Below, piece by piece: positions 1 through 8,341 of a DNA stretch of 64,000 nt (the stretch's first letter is position 1; every line of letters begins with the position of its first letter). This DNA comes from JACKOB01 sp024234575 (lineage in GTDB: Bacteria; Pseudomonadota; Gammaproteobacteria; Pseudomonadales; Oleiphilaceae). The translations under genes were made by a program, and so were the position numbers. The stretch lies in NCBI GenBank assembly GCA_051208035.1, contig JBPJFZ010000013.1:59770-123769 (forward strand), given 5' to 3'. The notes under the pieces were generated by a model. It saw only the letters and a program-made list of their open reading frames with translations, had not been told where the DNA came from and ran no database searches.

Positions 1-642
1 CAGCTGTTATCAAAGTGCCGGTTTTTGTTTTTGGCAGATTTTAAAGAAAAGTTTTCCCCCAAAATTTTTGCCGAGATGCGCGGCTATTCTGATGAGACGG
101 GTCACTCGCCATTTTGGGAAGGGCTTGGCAGGCATTTCTTTGCTGTCGACTTTTCTCATGCGGATTATTTAAGTGGGTTGGGCAATAAGTCTTTTATCGC
201 CGAAATGATGCCGCAGTACCCCATCTATGTGCCTTTTTTGAGTACGGAAGCGCAAAAGTGTATTGCGCAAGTGCATGACAATACCCGGCCAGCGTTAGCG
301 ATGTTAGAAGGGGAAGGATTCAACTTTAACGGTTTTGTCGATATTTTTGATGCCGGGCCCCTGGTTGAAGCGTTCGTTAATAATATCCGTAGTGTGCGAG
401 ACAGCTTCAAAAGACAGGCCGTGGTAGTGAAGAATCCCCAGGAAATGGGCGGGCGAGAGCCGAGGCCGTTTATGGTTAGTAATCGTTCTTTTTCGAGTTT
501 TCGTGTAGGTTTAGTCGACGCACTGCATGTGCAGGCCGACACCGTTTCTATACCGCAGGCATTGGCCGAAGCGTTACAGATAGAATCGGGTGACATTGTT
601 CGGCTGGTAGAACTGCGCAATAAAAAAGGAGTACGTAAATGA
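1..642 (+). CDS. astA: Arginine N-succinyltransferase, 3' part (gene cut by window start)
   Basis: AstA transfers succinate from succinyl-CoA to the alpha-amino group of arginine, the first step of the AST (succinyltransferase) arginine-degradation pathway. The reading frame is open to base 1, so the gene starts outside the window; 213 C-terminal residues are visible of a family length near 340. The SPFWEGLGRHFF and EMMPQYPIYV stretches are typical of AstA. The TTG at base 25 is an internal Leu codon, not a start. The stop overlaps the astD start (ATGA). The family call rests on sequence resemblance and on astD and astB directly downstream. Confidence 0.93.
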   Translation, partial: QLLSKCRFLFLADFKEKFSPKIFAEMRGYSDETGHSPFWEGLGRHFFAVDFSHADYLSGLGNKSFIAEMMPQYPIYVPFLSTEAQKCIAQVHDNTRPALAMLEGEGFNFNGFVDIFDAGPLVEAFVNNIRSVRDSFKRQAVVVKNPQEMGGREPRPFMVSNRSFSSFRVGLVDALHVQADTVSIPQALAEALQIESGDIVRLVELRNKKGVRK

Positions 643-2108
643 TGGCATCCCGTTTGTTTATTAATGGCCAGTGGCAGGCAGGTAAAGGTGTTGATCTGCA
701 GTCGCTCAATCCGGCTACGGGAGAAGTCATCTGGTCGGGAGCCACCGCCACCGCCGCTGACGTTGATACCGCAGTGATGGCTGCCCGCGAAGCATTTGTT
801 AGCTGGCGTAATACTGCCTACGACAGCCGCGTGGCTATAGCGAGAAAGTTTGCCGAGCTGCTCACGGCAAACCGCGAAGCATTAGCGACGCTGATCGGGC
901 GCGAAACGACTAAGCCTTTATGGGAGTCACGCACTGAATTAACCGCCATGATTGGTAAAATCGAACTCTCTGTTCAGGCGCACGATTTACGTACGGGGAT
1001 AACACGAAAAGACACCGCCGCTGGGTTATCTGTTACCCGGCATCGCCCCCATGGTGTGGTTGCTGTGTTTGGCCCTTACAACTTTCCGGGGCATTTGCCC
1101 AATGGTCATATTGTTCCGGCGTTACTTGCCGGTAATACCGTTGTTTTTAAACCCAGTGAGCTGACACCCGCCGTTGCCGAGGCAACCGTGAAATTATGGG
1201 AACAGGCTGGCTTGCCCGCCGGGGTGATTAATCTGGTTCAGGGGGCAAAAGAAACCGGCGTCGCGTTGGCATCTCATCCCCAGATTGATGGTTTGTTCTT
1301 TACCGGTAGCTCTGCCACCGGACATTACCTGCATAACCAGTTTGCAGGGCGTCCGGATAAGATTCTGGCGCTGGAGATGGGGGGCAATAACCCGTTGATA
1401 ATCGACGAGGTCGAACACCTTGATGCCGCCGTTTATAACGCACTGTTTTCAGCCTTTGTTTCGGCCGGGCAGCGTTGTACTTGTGCTCGGCGCCTTATCG
1501 TACCGCGCACTGTGCAGGGCGATAGTTTTATCGAGAAACTCACCAGTGCCGCTGCCAACCTAAAGGTAGGCCGTTTTGATGATGCGACACAACCATTTAT
1601 GGGGGGGCTGATATCCGCACCCGCCAGCCAGTCGATATTGGCGGCACAGGCACAATTGCTTTCCCAAGGGGCGCAGAGTGTGTTGACGATGCAGCCCCAT
1701 GCCTCAGGCTTAACGTCATTGACGCCAGGTATCATCGATATTACCGGTGTCAGCAATATAGCAGATGAAGAACACTTCGGGCCGTTGCTCACGTTGTCAC
1801 GCTATGACTCGCTTGATGAGGCAATCAACTTGGCAAACAATACCCGCTACGGCTTGGCTGCAGGCATATTTACCCGGCACCGTAAGCATTATGATTATTT
1901 CCTGGAGCGCAGCCGTGCCGGAATTGTAAACTGGAATAAGCCTCTTACCGGTGCCAGCAGCGCCGCGCCTTTTGGTGGTATTGGTGGTAGCGGCAATCAT
2001 CGGGCCAGTGCATTCTATGCCGCTGATTATTGTGCGTACCCTGTTGCATCACTCGAATCTGATGCGCTTGATTTGCCTGCAGAGCTACCGCCGGGGGTGT
2101 CATTGTGA
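639..2108 (+). CDS. astD: N-succinylglutamate 5-semialdehyde dehydrogenase
   Basis: NAD-dependent aldehyde dehydrogenase that oxidises succinylglutamate semialdehyde to succinylglutamate, fourth step of the AST pathway, in the cytoplasm. The protein is 489 residues, the normal length. Visible ALDH landmarks are the FGPYNFPGHLPNGH segment, the nucleotide-binding FFTGSSATG, Glu246 in LALEMGGNNP and the catalytic Cys280 in AGQRCTCARR. Two ATG codons lie side by side (639 and 642); the first overlaps the astA stop and follows AAAGGAG in the end of astA. The stop overlaps the astB start by four bases, so astA-astD-astB are translationally coupled. Confidence 0.96.
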   Translation: MMASRLFINGQWQAGKGVDLQSLNPATGEVIWSGATATAADVDTAVMAAREAFVSWRNTAYDSRVAIARKFAELLTANREALATLIGRETTKPLWESRTELTAMIGKIELSVQAHDLRTGITRKDTAAGLSVTRHRPHGVVAVFGPYNFPGHLPNGHIVPALLAGNTVVFKPSELTPAVAEATVKLWEQAGLPAGVINLVQGAKETGVALASHPQIDGLFFTGSSATGHYLHNQFAGRPDKILALEMGGNNPLIIDEVEHLDAAVYNALFSAFVSAGQRCTCARRLIVPRTVQGDSFIEKLTSAAANLKVGRFDDATQPFMGGLISAPASQSILAAQAQLLSQGAQSVLTMQPHASGLTSLTPGIIDITGVSNIADEEHFGPLLTLSRYDSLDEAINLANNTRYGLAAGIFTRHRKHYDYFLERSRAGIVNWNKPLTGASSAAPFGGIGGSGNHRASAFYAADYCAYPVASLESDALDLPAELPPGVSL

Positions 2109-3466
2109 AAGCCTTTGAAGTCAATTTTGATGGTCTGGTCGGGCCAACCCACAACTATGGTGGTCTCTCTTTTGGCAATATCGCCTCTGAGTCAAATATC
2201 AGTGAGGCGTCGAATCCTCGCGAGGCGGCATTGCAGGGTTTGAAAAAAATGAAAGCGTTGCACGATCGCGGTTTTAAACAGGCAGTTTTGCCGCCGCACG
2301 AGCGCCCGTGCATTCAAACCCTGCGGGATATTGGCTTTGCTGGCACAGATGAGTGTGTGTTAAGTGAGGCGGCGAAACACAACCGTTTGTTTCTTAGTCT
2401 GGCAAGCTCGGCGTCGAGCATGTGGACAGCGAACGCCGCGACCGTATCCCCCAGTGCCGACACTGGAGATGGCCGTGTTCATTTTACCGCCGCCAATCTT
2501 AATGATAAGTTCCACCGCTCAATTGAACATCCAACCACCACCCGGATACTTGCCAGCATCTTTGCCAACGATAAGCATTTTGCCCATCATCGGGCGCTGC
2601 CGGCAGTCAGCCAGTTTGGTGACGAGGGGGCTGCTAACCACACCAGGCTTTGCCGTGATTATGGCAGTCCAGGCGTTGAGCTGTTTGTGTATGGCCGCTC
2701 GGAGTTTTCGGCAAACCGTTCTCGCCCGTTAAAGTACCCCGCCAGACAAACCTTAGAAGCATCCGAGGCGGTGGCAAGGCTGCATGGTCTCGCTGACTCG
2801 CATGTGGTTTATGCCCAGCAAAACCCCAAGGTGATTGATGCCGGTGTTTTTCATAATGATGTCATTGCCGTGGGTAATGGCAATGTGTTGTTCTATCACG
2901 AACATGCATTTTTGCATACCGCCCGCGTACTCAGGGAGATCGACGCTAAACTACAGCAGACGCAGTTGCAGGCCATTCAGGTAAAAGATACAGACGTGAC
3001 CGTGTCTGAAGCGGTAAGGTCTTACTTGTTTAACAGCCAGTTGCTGTCTCTTGATCATGGCAAAATGGCTTTAGTTGTACCCCATGAGTGCCTTGAAAAT
3101 GCCAGAGTATCGGCATATATCGATAAACTGAAAGCGGCAGAAAACCCCATTTCGGAAGTGATGGTGTTTGATTTAAAACAGAGCATGAAAAACGGTGGTG
3201 GGCCCGCGTGCCTGCGTTTGCGCGTGGTTTTAACCGAGCAGGAAATGGCCGCCGTAGCACCGGGTGTCATGATGAGTGACGCTGTGTACTGCGCTCTGGT
3301 TGACTGGGTAAACAAACACTACCGCGATAGTTTGACCCTGGAAGATATTAAAGATCCAAAGTTGCTTACAGAAAGCCGGCAAGCGTTGGATGAGTTAACA
3401 CAGCTTCTGGGGTTGGGGTCTATTTATCCGTTTCAGCAAAACCGCAGTTTCGATTACGAGTTGTAG
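2105..3466 (+). CDS. astB: N-succinylarginine dihydrolase
   Basis: Hydrolyses N-succinylarginine to succinylornithine, CO2 and two ammonia, second step of the AST pathway. The protein is 453 residues, close to the family length of about 445, with the N-terminal FDGLVGPTHNYGGLS signature, a His in VFHND (His250) and the Cys nucleophile in GGGPACLRLRV (Cys369), as in the amidinotransferase fold. Translation starts at GTG, overlapping the astD stop (GTGA). It is the last gene of the rightward ast operon. The next gene, astE, is convergent and belongs to the transporter operon. Confidence 0.96.
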   Translation: MKAFEVNFDGLVGPTHNYGGLSFGNIASESNISEASNPREAALQGLKKMKALHDRGFKQAVLPPHERPCIQTLRDIGFAGTDECVLSEAAKHNRLFLSLASSASSMWTANAATVSPSADTGDGRVHFTAANLNDKFHRSIEHPTTTRILASIFANDKHFAHHRALPAVSQFGDEGAANHTRLCRDYGSPGVELFVYGRSEFSANRSRPLKYPARQTLEASEAVARLHGLADSHVVYAQQNPKVIDAGVFHNDVIAVGNGNVLFYHEHAFLHTARVLREIDAKLQQTQLQAIQVKDTDVTVSEAVRSYLFNSQLLSLDHGKMALVVPHECLENARVSAYIDKLKAAENPISEVMVFDLKQSMKNGGGPACLRLRVVLTEQEMAAVAPGVMMSDAVYCALVDWVNKHYRDSLTLEDIKDPKLLTESRQALDELTQLLGLGSIYPFQQNRSFDYEL

Positions 3467-3518
3467 GCTCGGAATTTAGAGCGCTCGGCAAGTTTAAGCC
3501 CCCCCTAGTTCCCACCAC

Positions 3519-3569
3519 CGTTCGTCCCGAGCTTGTCGAAGGATAGTTCGACAGGCTCACCACGAACGG
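3519..3569. repeat. REP-like palindromic element
   Basis: An imperfect inverted repeat in the gap between the convergent astB and astE genes. Arms 3519-3541 and 3547-3569 pair at about 19 of 23 positions around a short loop. The core wording (CGAGCTTGTCGAA and TTCGACAGGCTCACCACGAA) is a dispersed intergenic palindrome I recognise from many proteobacterial genomes. It could act as a bidirectional terminator or mRNA stabiliser here; no U-tract follows. Confidence 0.7.
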
Positions 3570-3700
3570 GGAAGACGACATAAAGACAAAGCGCACGCTA
3601 AGAGATCGAATGGCACGTCATTAAGGTAGCCAGGGGTGTTGTCCAGTGATCAAAAAATATTCATTACGACCTCAATTTGCCCCCATTTTGCCGGGAAGCC

Positions 3701-4720
3701 TCAAGCTGGCTTAATCAGTAATCCCGCGCGCTGCCCGGGTTCAACTTTGCTATTAGGGAACACTATATACTGTGGCGACCCTTCTACCCTGTACGATTGC
3801 CTGTCATCACGCCAAACTTCATAACCGTCGTCAAATGCTGAAAAATTAGCGATATCTTCCGGGATGTTTAGTGTAAAGGTATCCCCTGTATTGATGATTT
3901 CGTGGCAAACATAAAATATCTGCACCTTGCAATTTTCGTTATGTGTCGCCGGCTTTGCTAGATTCGTCATTGGCGTGTCTGCACTGATTAACGTAGTGAG
4001 CACATTTTCCAGTTTGCTTAGTCGGCGGGGGTCATTTTTGCCAAACGGTTTCACTTTCCCCAACTCTACGGTAAAACTCTCACCTTTTAATACTGATGAG
4101 GTAAAAGCAGAGTAAGTGGACGATGGCTTGTTTTGAATCAGAATGGCTTCAACGCCTGCGTTGCTAAGTAGCTGCTTTTGCGATGCTGGAAGTGCTCGCC
4201 CGGCAACAAAAGGGTAAAGGGCAAATTTCTCTATGGCTGAGTCACGAATCGCCGTGTGCAGGTCGTAGTGCGTAAAATCGGGGTAGCGGTTGGCAAAATC
4301 TACCGAAATTTGCATGATTTCCTGTGCTCTTGCCGGTTCGGTTTCGGCGACCTGAGAGGATGTAAGTATCGAGGTGGTAAACAGCCGGTTGAGATTGGTG
4401 GTTAAAAAACGTTTTTGTACCCGCATCGCTGGCAGATGACCAAAGACGATTAACACCGGTATGCAAACCTTTTGGCGGCCATCAGCAATAGCGCTAAGCA
4501 GTCTGTCTAGCAACTCAATTGGGCCGGTCTCATTGCCGTGGATGCCGGCGCTTAGCATTAACGCGGGAGAGTTCGCCTCGGCTTGCAGGGGCAGTATTTC
4601 AACAATACCTGCCCCTCGTGTGCGTATCTGGCAACCTGAAGTGGTGATCTCAAATGGGGTGTCAGGATGATCACTAAGACAGAGTGCTAAAAAGGTTGTG
4701 TGGTTGGCAAATAGACTCAT
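3701..4720 (-). CDS. astE: Succinylglutamate desuccinylase
   Basis: Zinc hydrolase that splits N-succinylglutamate into succinate and glutamate, last step of the AST pathway. The protein is 339 residues, full length. Zinc ligands are visible as His61 and Glu64 in SAGIHGNETGP and His155 in YDLHTAIRDS; Glu219 in FTVELGKVKPFG is the likely catalytic Glu. The gene is not in the ast operon: it follows aotM on the minus strand by 32 bp, so it is probably co-transcribed with arginine uptake. This recalls aotO, an AstE relative in the P. aeruginosa aot operon, but these motifs look like true AstE. Confidence 0.93.
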   Translation of the reverse strand: MSLFANHTTFLALCLSDHPDTPFEITTSGCQIRTRGAGIVEILPLQAEANSPALMLSAGIHGNETGPIELLDRLLSAIADGRQKVCIPVLIVFGHLPAMRVQKRFLTTNLNRLFTTSILTSSQVAETEPARAQEIMQISVDFANRYPDFTHYDLHTAIRDSAIEKFALYPFVAGRALPASQKQLLSNAGVEAILIQNKPSSTYSAFTSSVLKGESFTVELGKVKPFGKNDPRRLSKLENVLTTLISADTPMTNLAKPATHNENCKVQIFYVCHEIINTGDTFTLNIPEDIANFSAFDDGYEVWRDDRQSYRVEGSPQYIVFPNSKVEPGQRAGLLIKPA

Positions 4721-4752
4721 GTAGGTCGCCTGGATAACTGCGGGTCTGGCTG

Positions 4753-5484
4753 TCAGCTTAGCGGTCGCAGGTGCGCCAGCATGTTTTTCTCTAATTGCTT
4801 AAAGCCATAAATAATTAAAAAGGTTAAAAGCAAATAGAGCATAGCGACAAAGAAAAACGCTTCGAACGGCGCATAATACTTCGAGTAAACATCCCGCGCT
4901 GCACCGGTTAAATCAACGATAGTTACCACACTCGCAATGGAACTGGCATGCAACATAAAGATAACTTCGTTACTGTAAGCAGGTAGTGCACGACGAAAGG
5001 CGCTGGGTAATAAAATGCGTTTAATGGTGACAAAGCGCGACATACCATAGGCCTTGGCTGCTTCTATTTCACCTCGTGGGGTGGCAATGATTGCACCTCT
5101 GAGAATTTCAGTGGTGTAGGCCGCCGTATTGAGGGCAAAGGCTAGAAGGGTGGGGTACAGTGCGTCTTTTGCAAGTGGCCAAAAAATCGATTCTTGTATG
5201 CCGTTTATGAAAATCACACCGTAGTAAATAACGTAAAGTTGTACCAGTAAGGGGGTGCCGCGAAAAATATAGGTATAAAACCAGATGGGGCCAGAGATCC
5301 ACTTACGTGATGAGGTTCTTAATACCGCCAGGGGAACCGACAAAACCAACCCGATAACCAGCGAGATAAAAACCAGCTGACAAGTCACAACAAAGCCACC
5401 CCAATAGGTTAGGAGCGTGCTGGTGTTAAATATCTGGTTTTGGTCAAGCAAGTTAGTTAGTTGTTCAAACATACTGATGCTCAC
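4753..5484 (-). CDS. aotM: Arginine/ornithine ABC transporter permease (AotM/HisM type)
   Basis: Inner-membrane permease of a polar amino-acid ABC importer of the HisMQ class. The 243-residue protein has an N-terminal hydrophobic segment (about residues 24-50), several further membrane spans and the cytoplasmic EAA loop (EAAKAYGMSRFVTIKRILLP) that contacts the ATPase. It partners AotQ, AotJ and AotP encoded just upstream in the same direction; an 88-bp gap separates it from aotQ. Arginine/ornithine specificity is inferred from the neighbouring ast genes rather than read from the sequence. Confidence 0.9.
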   Translation of the reverse strand: MSISMFEQLTNLLDQNQIFNTSTLLTYWGGFVVTCQLVFISLVIGLVLSVPLAVLRTSSRKWISGPIWFYTYIFRGTPLLVQLYVIYYGVIFINGIQESIFWPLAKDALYPTLLAFALNTAAYTTEILRGAIIATPRGEIEAAKAYGMSRFVTIKRILLPSAFRRALPAYSNEVIFMLHASSIASVVTIVDLTGAARDVYSKYYAPFEAFFFVAMLYLLLTFLIIYGFKQLEKNMLAHLRPLS

Positions 5485-5572
5485 TGCTGCAATGAATTTT
5501 CGGGTTCGACATTTGCGCCTGCTGCTGTTTTTTCTTTAACACCAAGCATGCTGGTTTTCTTGGCAACGCAGG

Positions 5573-6274
5573 CTAATGCTTTAGTACCCCAACGCTATAT
5601 TTGGCATCCAGCTTCTTAATGATGAATTCAGAAATCCAGGTTAGTAACAAATAAACGGTAACAACCGGAATAAAAAACTTAAACGGAGCATGCTCAGCCT
5701 TTGATGCTTCTGTGGCAACCCGCACCATGTCGGTAAGGCCGATGACGGATACAAGGGCTGTTGTTTTAAGTAAAACCTGCCAGTTATTGCCAAGGCCTGG
5801 GAGCGCATGACGCATCATCAGAGGGAAGGATATATGTAAAAAAATCTGTCCACGGGACATGCCGTAAGCCTTTCCCGCTTCAATCTGGCCGTTGTCCACC
5901 GCTAAAAACGCACCCCGAAAAGTTTCGGTCATGTACGCGCCATAGATAAAACCGATCGTGATGACGCCGGCGATAAATTCGTTTACGTTGATAAAGTAGT
6001 CAATCTCGTAATTGTCATAGAGGTATTCGAAAAATATATTCAGCGCCTGTTGGCCACCGAAAAATATAATAAACATCATAACCAGATCGGGTACGCCGCG
6101 AATGATGGTCGTATAGAGCGTGGCAAATCCCTTCCAAAATGGATTGTGCGAAAGTTTAGCTGTGGCCCCCAAAAGCCCAAGCGCCACAGCCAGGAATAAC
6201 GATAAAAACGCCACCTGCATTGTAACCCAGGCGCCTTTTAGTAATTCGGGGCCATAACCGGCAAAATCCAACAT
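5573..6274 (-). CDS. aotQ: Arginine/ornithine ABC transporter permease (AotQ/HisQ type)
   Basis: Second permease of the importer, 233 residues, with an N-terminal span at about residues 14-35 and the EAA loop EAGKAYGMSRGQIFLHISFP. HisQ-type and HisM-type permeases form a heterodimer in the inner membrane. It lies downstream of aotJ, from which an intrinsic terminator separates it, so it should be made in lower amounts than the binding protein. Family assignment is firm; substrate is inferred from context. Confidence 0.91.
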   Translation of the reverse strand: MLDFAGYGPELLKGAWVTMQVAFLSLFLAVALGLLGATAKLSHNPFWKGFATLYTTIIRGVPDLVMMFIIFFGGQQALNIFFEYLYDNYEIDYFINVNEFIAGVITIGFIYGAYMTETFRGAFLAVDNGQIEAGKAYGMSRGQIFLHISFPLMMRHALPGLGNNWQVLLKTTALVSVIGLTDMVRVATEASKAEHAPFKFFIPVVTVYLLLTWISEFIIKKLDAKYSVGVLKH

Positions 6275-6307
6275 AGATTATCTCGTGGTTAATCGTTTAA
6301 CTCGATG

Positions 6308-6336
6308 AAAAAAGGGATAGCGCAGACTATCCCTTT
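6308..6336 (-). terminator. Intrinsic terminator/attenuator between aotJ and aotQ
   Basis: On the minus strand a perfect 10-bp stem (arms 6311-6320 and 6327-6336, 6-nt loop) runs into a short U tract (6308-6313 read in reverse). It sits directly after the aotJ stop, inside the operon. Partial read-through here would give more binding protein than permease, a common arrangement in ABC importers. Confidence 0.8.
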
Positions 6337-6345
6337 CTGTTGGTC

Positions 6346-7104
6346 TTATATTTTAATGTCGTACTTAAAGTACTTATTCATAATGGCATCATATGTGCCG
6401 TCGTTCTTCAGCTTCTTTAATGAGGCGTTAAACTTCTCCGCCAAGTCGGTATCGCGCTTGCGGAAGGCAACGCCAACTCCCTGGCCGACTTTAACGTTTC
6501 CGCCAATTACCGCGTAGGCCGCATCATCAATAATGGTTTGCTCACCGACTGGATAGTCGAGGAAAACCAAATCCAGGCGGCCGCCTTTCAGGTCAAGCAC
6601 CAGGTCATCGGCTGTGGTATAACGCTTGATGTCGACAACATCACCAAAGTTTTCACTCACATAGTTATCTTGTAACGTGCCGCGTTGTACGCCAACCGTT
6701 TTTCCTTTTAGGGCCGCTTCGCTGGTAACATCGAGGGATTTTTGATCGGCTTTACCAAACCACGCAGAGGGCGTGTTGTAGTAGCCTTCAGAGAAAAGAA
6801 CTTTTTCTGCACGCTCTTCTGTGATCGACATAGAAGACATGATGGCATCGTATTTACGCGCTAATAAACCCGGGATAATGCCATCCCATGCTTGTGGTAT
6901 CCACTCACATTTTGCCCCAATATCTTTGCACACGGCATTGCCCAGATCTACCTCAAACCCTGTAAGGGTGCCGTCCGGGTTTTTATATTCAAAAGGCTCG
7001 TAGGGCACATCCACCGCTATTTTAATTTCTTTCCAATCTTTTGCCATGGCTCCTGATGCTGCCAGAGACAGGGCGCAACTTACCGCCACCAATAATTTTT
7101 TCAT
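6346..7104 (-). CDS. aotJ: Periplasmic arginine/ornithine-binding protein
   Basis: Solute-binding protein (SBP_bac_3) that captures basic amino acids in the periplasm and delivers them to AotQM. The start at 7104 is chosen because it gives a clean signal peptide (MKKLLVAVSCALSLAASGAMA, cleaved near residue 21) and has GGAG about 8 bases upstream; an upstream in-frame start at 7149 would add 15 unsupported residues. The 252-residue precursor has the family features VPYEPFEYKNPDG, GFEVDLGNAVC and AWDGIIPGLLARKYD. Substrate is inferred from the ast context. Confidence 0.92.
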   Translation of the reverse strand: MKKLLVAVSCALSLAASGAMAKDWKEIKIAVDVPYEPFEYKNPDGTLTGFEVDLGNAVCKDIGAKCEWIPQAWDGIIPGLLARKYDAIMSSMSITEERAEKVLFSEGYYNTPSAWFGKADQKSLDVTSEAALKGKTVGVQRGTLQDNYVSENFGDVVDIKRYTTADDLVLDLKGGRLDLVFLDYPVGEQTIIDDAAYAVIGGNVKVGQGVGVAFRKRDTDLAEKFNASLKKLKNDGTYDAIMNKYFKYDIKI

Positions 7105-7215
7105 GCTTTGTTCTCCACAGGGTTTCTCTTGTTTTTTTAGGGTTAGCAATACCTAGAGGCATTGGTTCTGGGTTATAACGAGGCGGCGAAGTCATCGAAG
7201 CCCCACTGTAAATGT

Positions 7216-7986
7216 TTAATATTTTGGTGCTAAAAACTGTTTCATTCTTTCTGAGTCGGGGTTATCAAATACTTTTTGTGGCGAGCCGTGCTCTTCGATG
7301 ACGCCTTGATGTAAAAACACCACTTGTGTTGATACATCCCGGGCAAAAGCCATTTCATGGGTAACGACGATCATTGTGCGCCCTTCATCAGCGAGGCTGT
7401 GCATGACACGCAGTACCTCACCTACAAGTTCTGGGTCGAGGGCAGAGGTTGGTTCGTCAAACAGCATTACTTCGGGGTCCATTGCCAAGGCACGGGCAAT
7501 GGCTGCCCGTTGTTGCTGGCCGCCGGACATCTGTGCCGGGTAATAATCTTTGCGGTCGAGAATGCCGACTTTATCAAGCAAGTGTTCTGCTTTTTCTATT
7601 GCTTCGCGCCGTTTAACCCCCAGCACATGAATGGGGGCTTCGATGATGTTCTCTAATACCGTCATGTGAGACCACAGGTTGAAGCTTTGGAAAACCATCG
7701 ACAATCGTGCGCGGATTCGTTCTACCTGCTGCGCATCAGCTGGTTTACGGTTGCCTTTTTTGTCGGTGGTAAAGCGAATGGGGTCACCGTGCACAATGAT
7801 TTCGCCCTGTGTCGGTATTTCGAGCAGGTTGATGCAGCGTAGAAAAGTACTTTTCCCTGAGCCGGAAGAGCCAATCATTGAGATGACGTCGCCTTTATGT
7901 GCCTCGATTGAAACGCCCTTAAGCACCTCGTTTTCATTAAACGTTTTATGAAGGTCTTGTACTACCAGCGGGGCAATATCAGCCAT
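7216..7986 (-). CDS. aotP: Arginine/ornithine ABC transporter ATP-binding protein
   Basis: HisP-like ATPase of the importer, 256 residues. Walker A is GSSGSGKST (residues 39-47), the signature is MSGGQQQRAAIARAL, Walker B is VMLFDEPTSALDPE, and the H-loop His is in IVVTHEMAF. It is the first gene of the operon in the order aotP-aotJ-aotQ-aotM-astE; in P. aeruginosa the ATPase gene is last, before argR. No argR gene is present here. GGAGAG precedes the start. Nothing else is coded upstream before the divergent gene at 8342. Confidence 0.94.
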   Translation of the reverse strand: MADIAPLVVQDLHKTFNENEVLKGVSIEAHKGDVISMIGSSGSGKSTFLRCINLLEIPTQGEIIVHGDPIRFTTDKKGNRKPADAQQVERIRARLSMVFQSFNLWSHMTVLENIIEAPIHVLGVKRREAIEKAEHLLDKVGILDRKDYYPAQMSGGQQQRAAIARALAMDPEVMLFDEPTSALDPELVGEVLRVMHSLADEGRTMIVVTHEMAFARDVSTQVVFLHQGVIEEHGSPQKVFDNPDSERMKQFLAPKY

Positions 7987-8089
7987 CCGGAAACTCTCCT
8001 TACCTGTTTTGGACCGTCACTATGGCCGCTGAAATCACTTAGTGTCTGGTTACTGATTTTTAATGAAAACGGCGTCATAGAGCAATAGC

Positions 8090-8131
8090 AAATATTACAT
8101 TTCTGAGACTCACCGTTTCACATTGGCGACA
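8090..8131 (-). promoter_or_regulatory. Probable ArgR operator upstream of the aot operon
   Basis: Reading the minus strand from 8131, TGTCGC-N8-AA-N5 is followed without a gap by AGTCTC-N8-AA-N5. Two direct half-sites of 21 bp match the Pseudomonas ArgR consensus TGTCGCN8AAN5 as I remember it, the first fully and the second at 4 of 6 leading bases. The site ends about 100 bp before the aotP start, just upstream of a possible weak -35 (TTGCTC), a position suited to activation. The rest of the 7987-8341 gap shows no gene or other clear signal. Confidence 0.55.
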
Positions 8132-8341
8132 ATCCTTCCAATAAGGAGCAGATGTAGCCGCCCTCAGTATAGTTCAGCGGGTAGGAAGCTGCCTTTTTTC
8201 TTGTTTCTAAAAATAGACTCAACTAAGGAGTAAATTGCAGATTAGGCTAAGAGTTTTTTCCGCGCGCTGTTATTATTTCCGATTAATTTTCGCCAGGTAT
8301 CTTCAACCCTGCGAATGCTCTGAATTGACCCACACAGAAGG

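Noticed and set aside
8169..8186. TATAGTTCAGCGGGTAGG, which looks like the D-arm of a tRNA
   Set aside because: No acceptor, anticodon or T-arm partner follows; not a tRNA gene.
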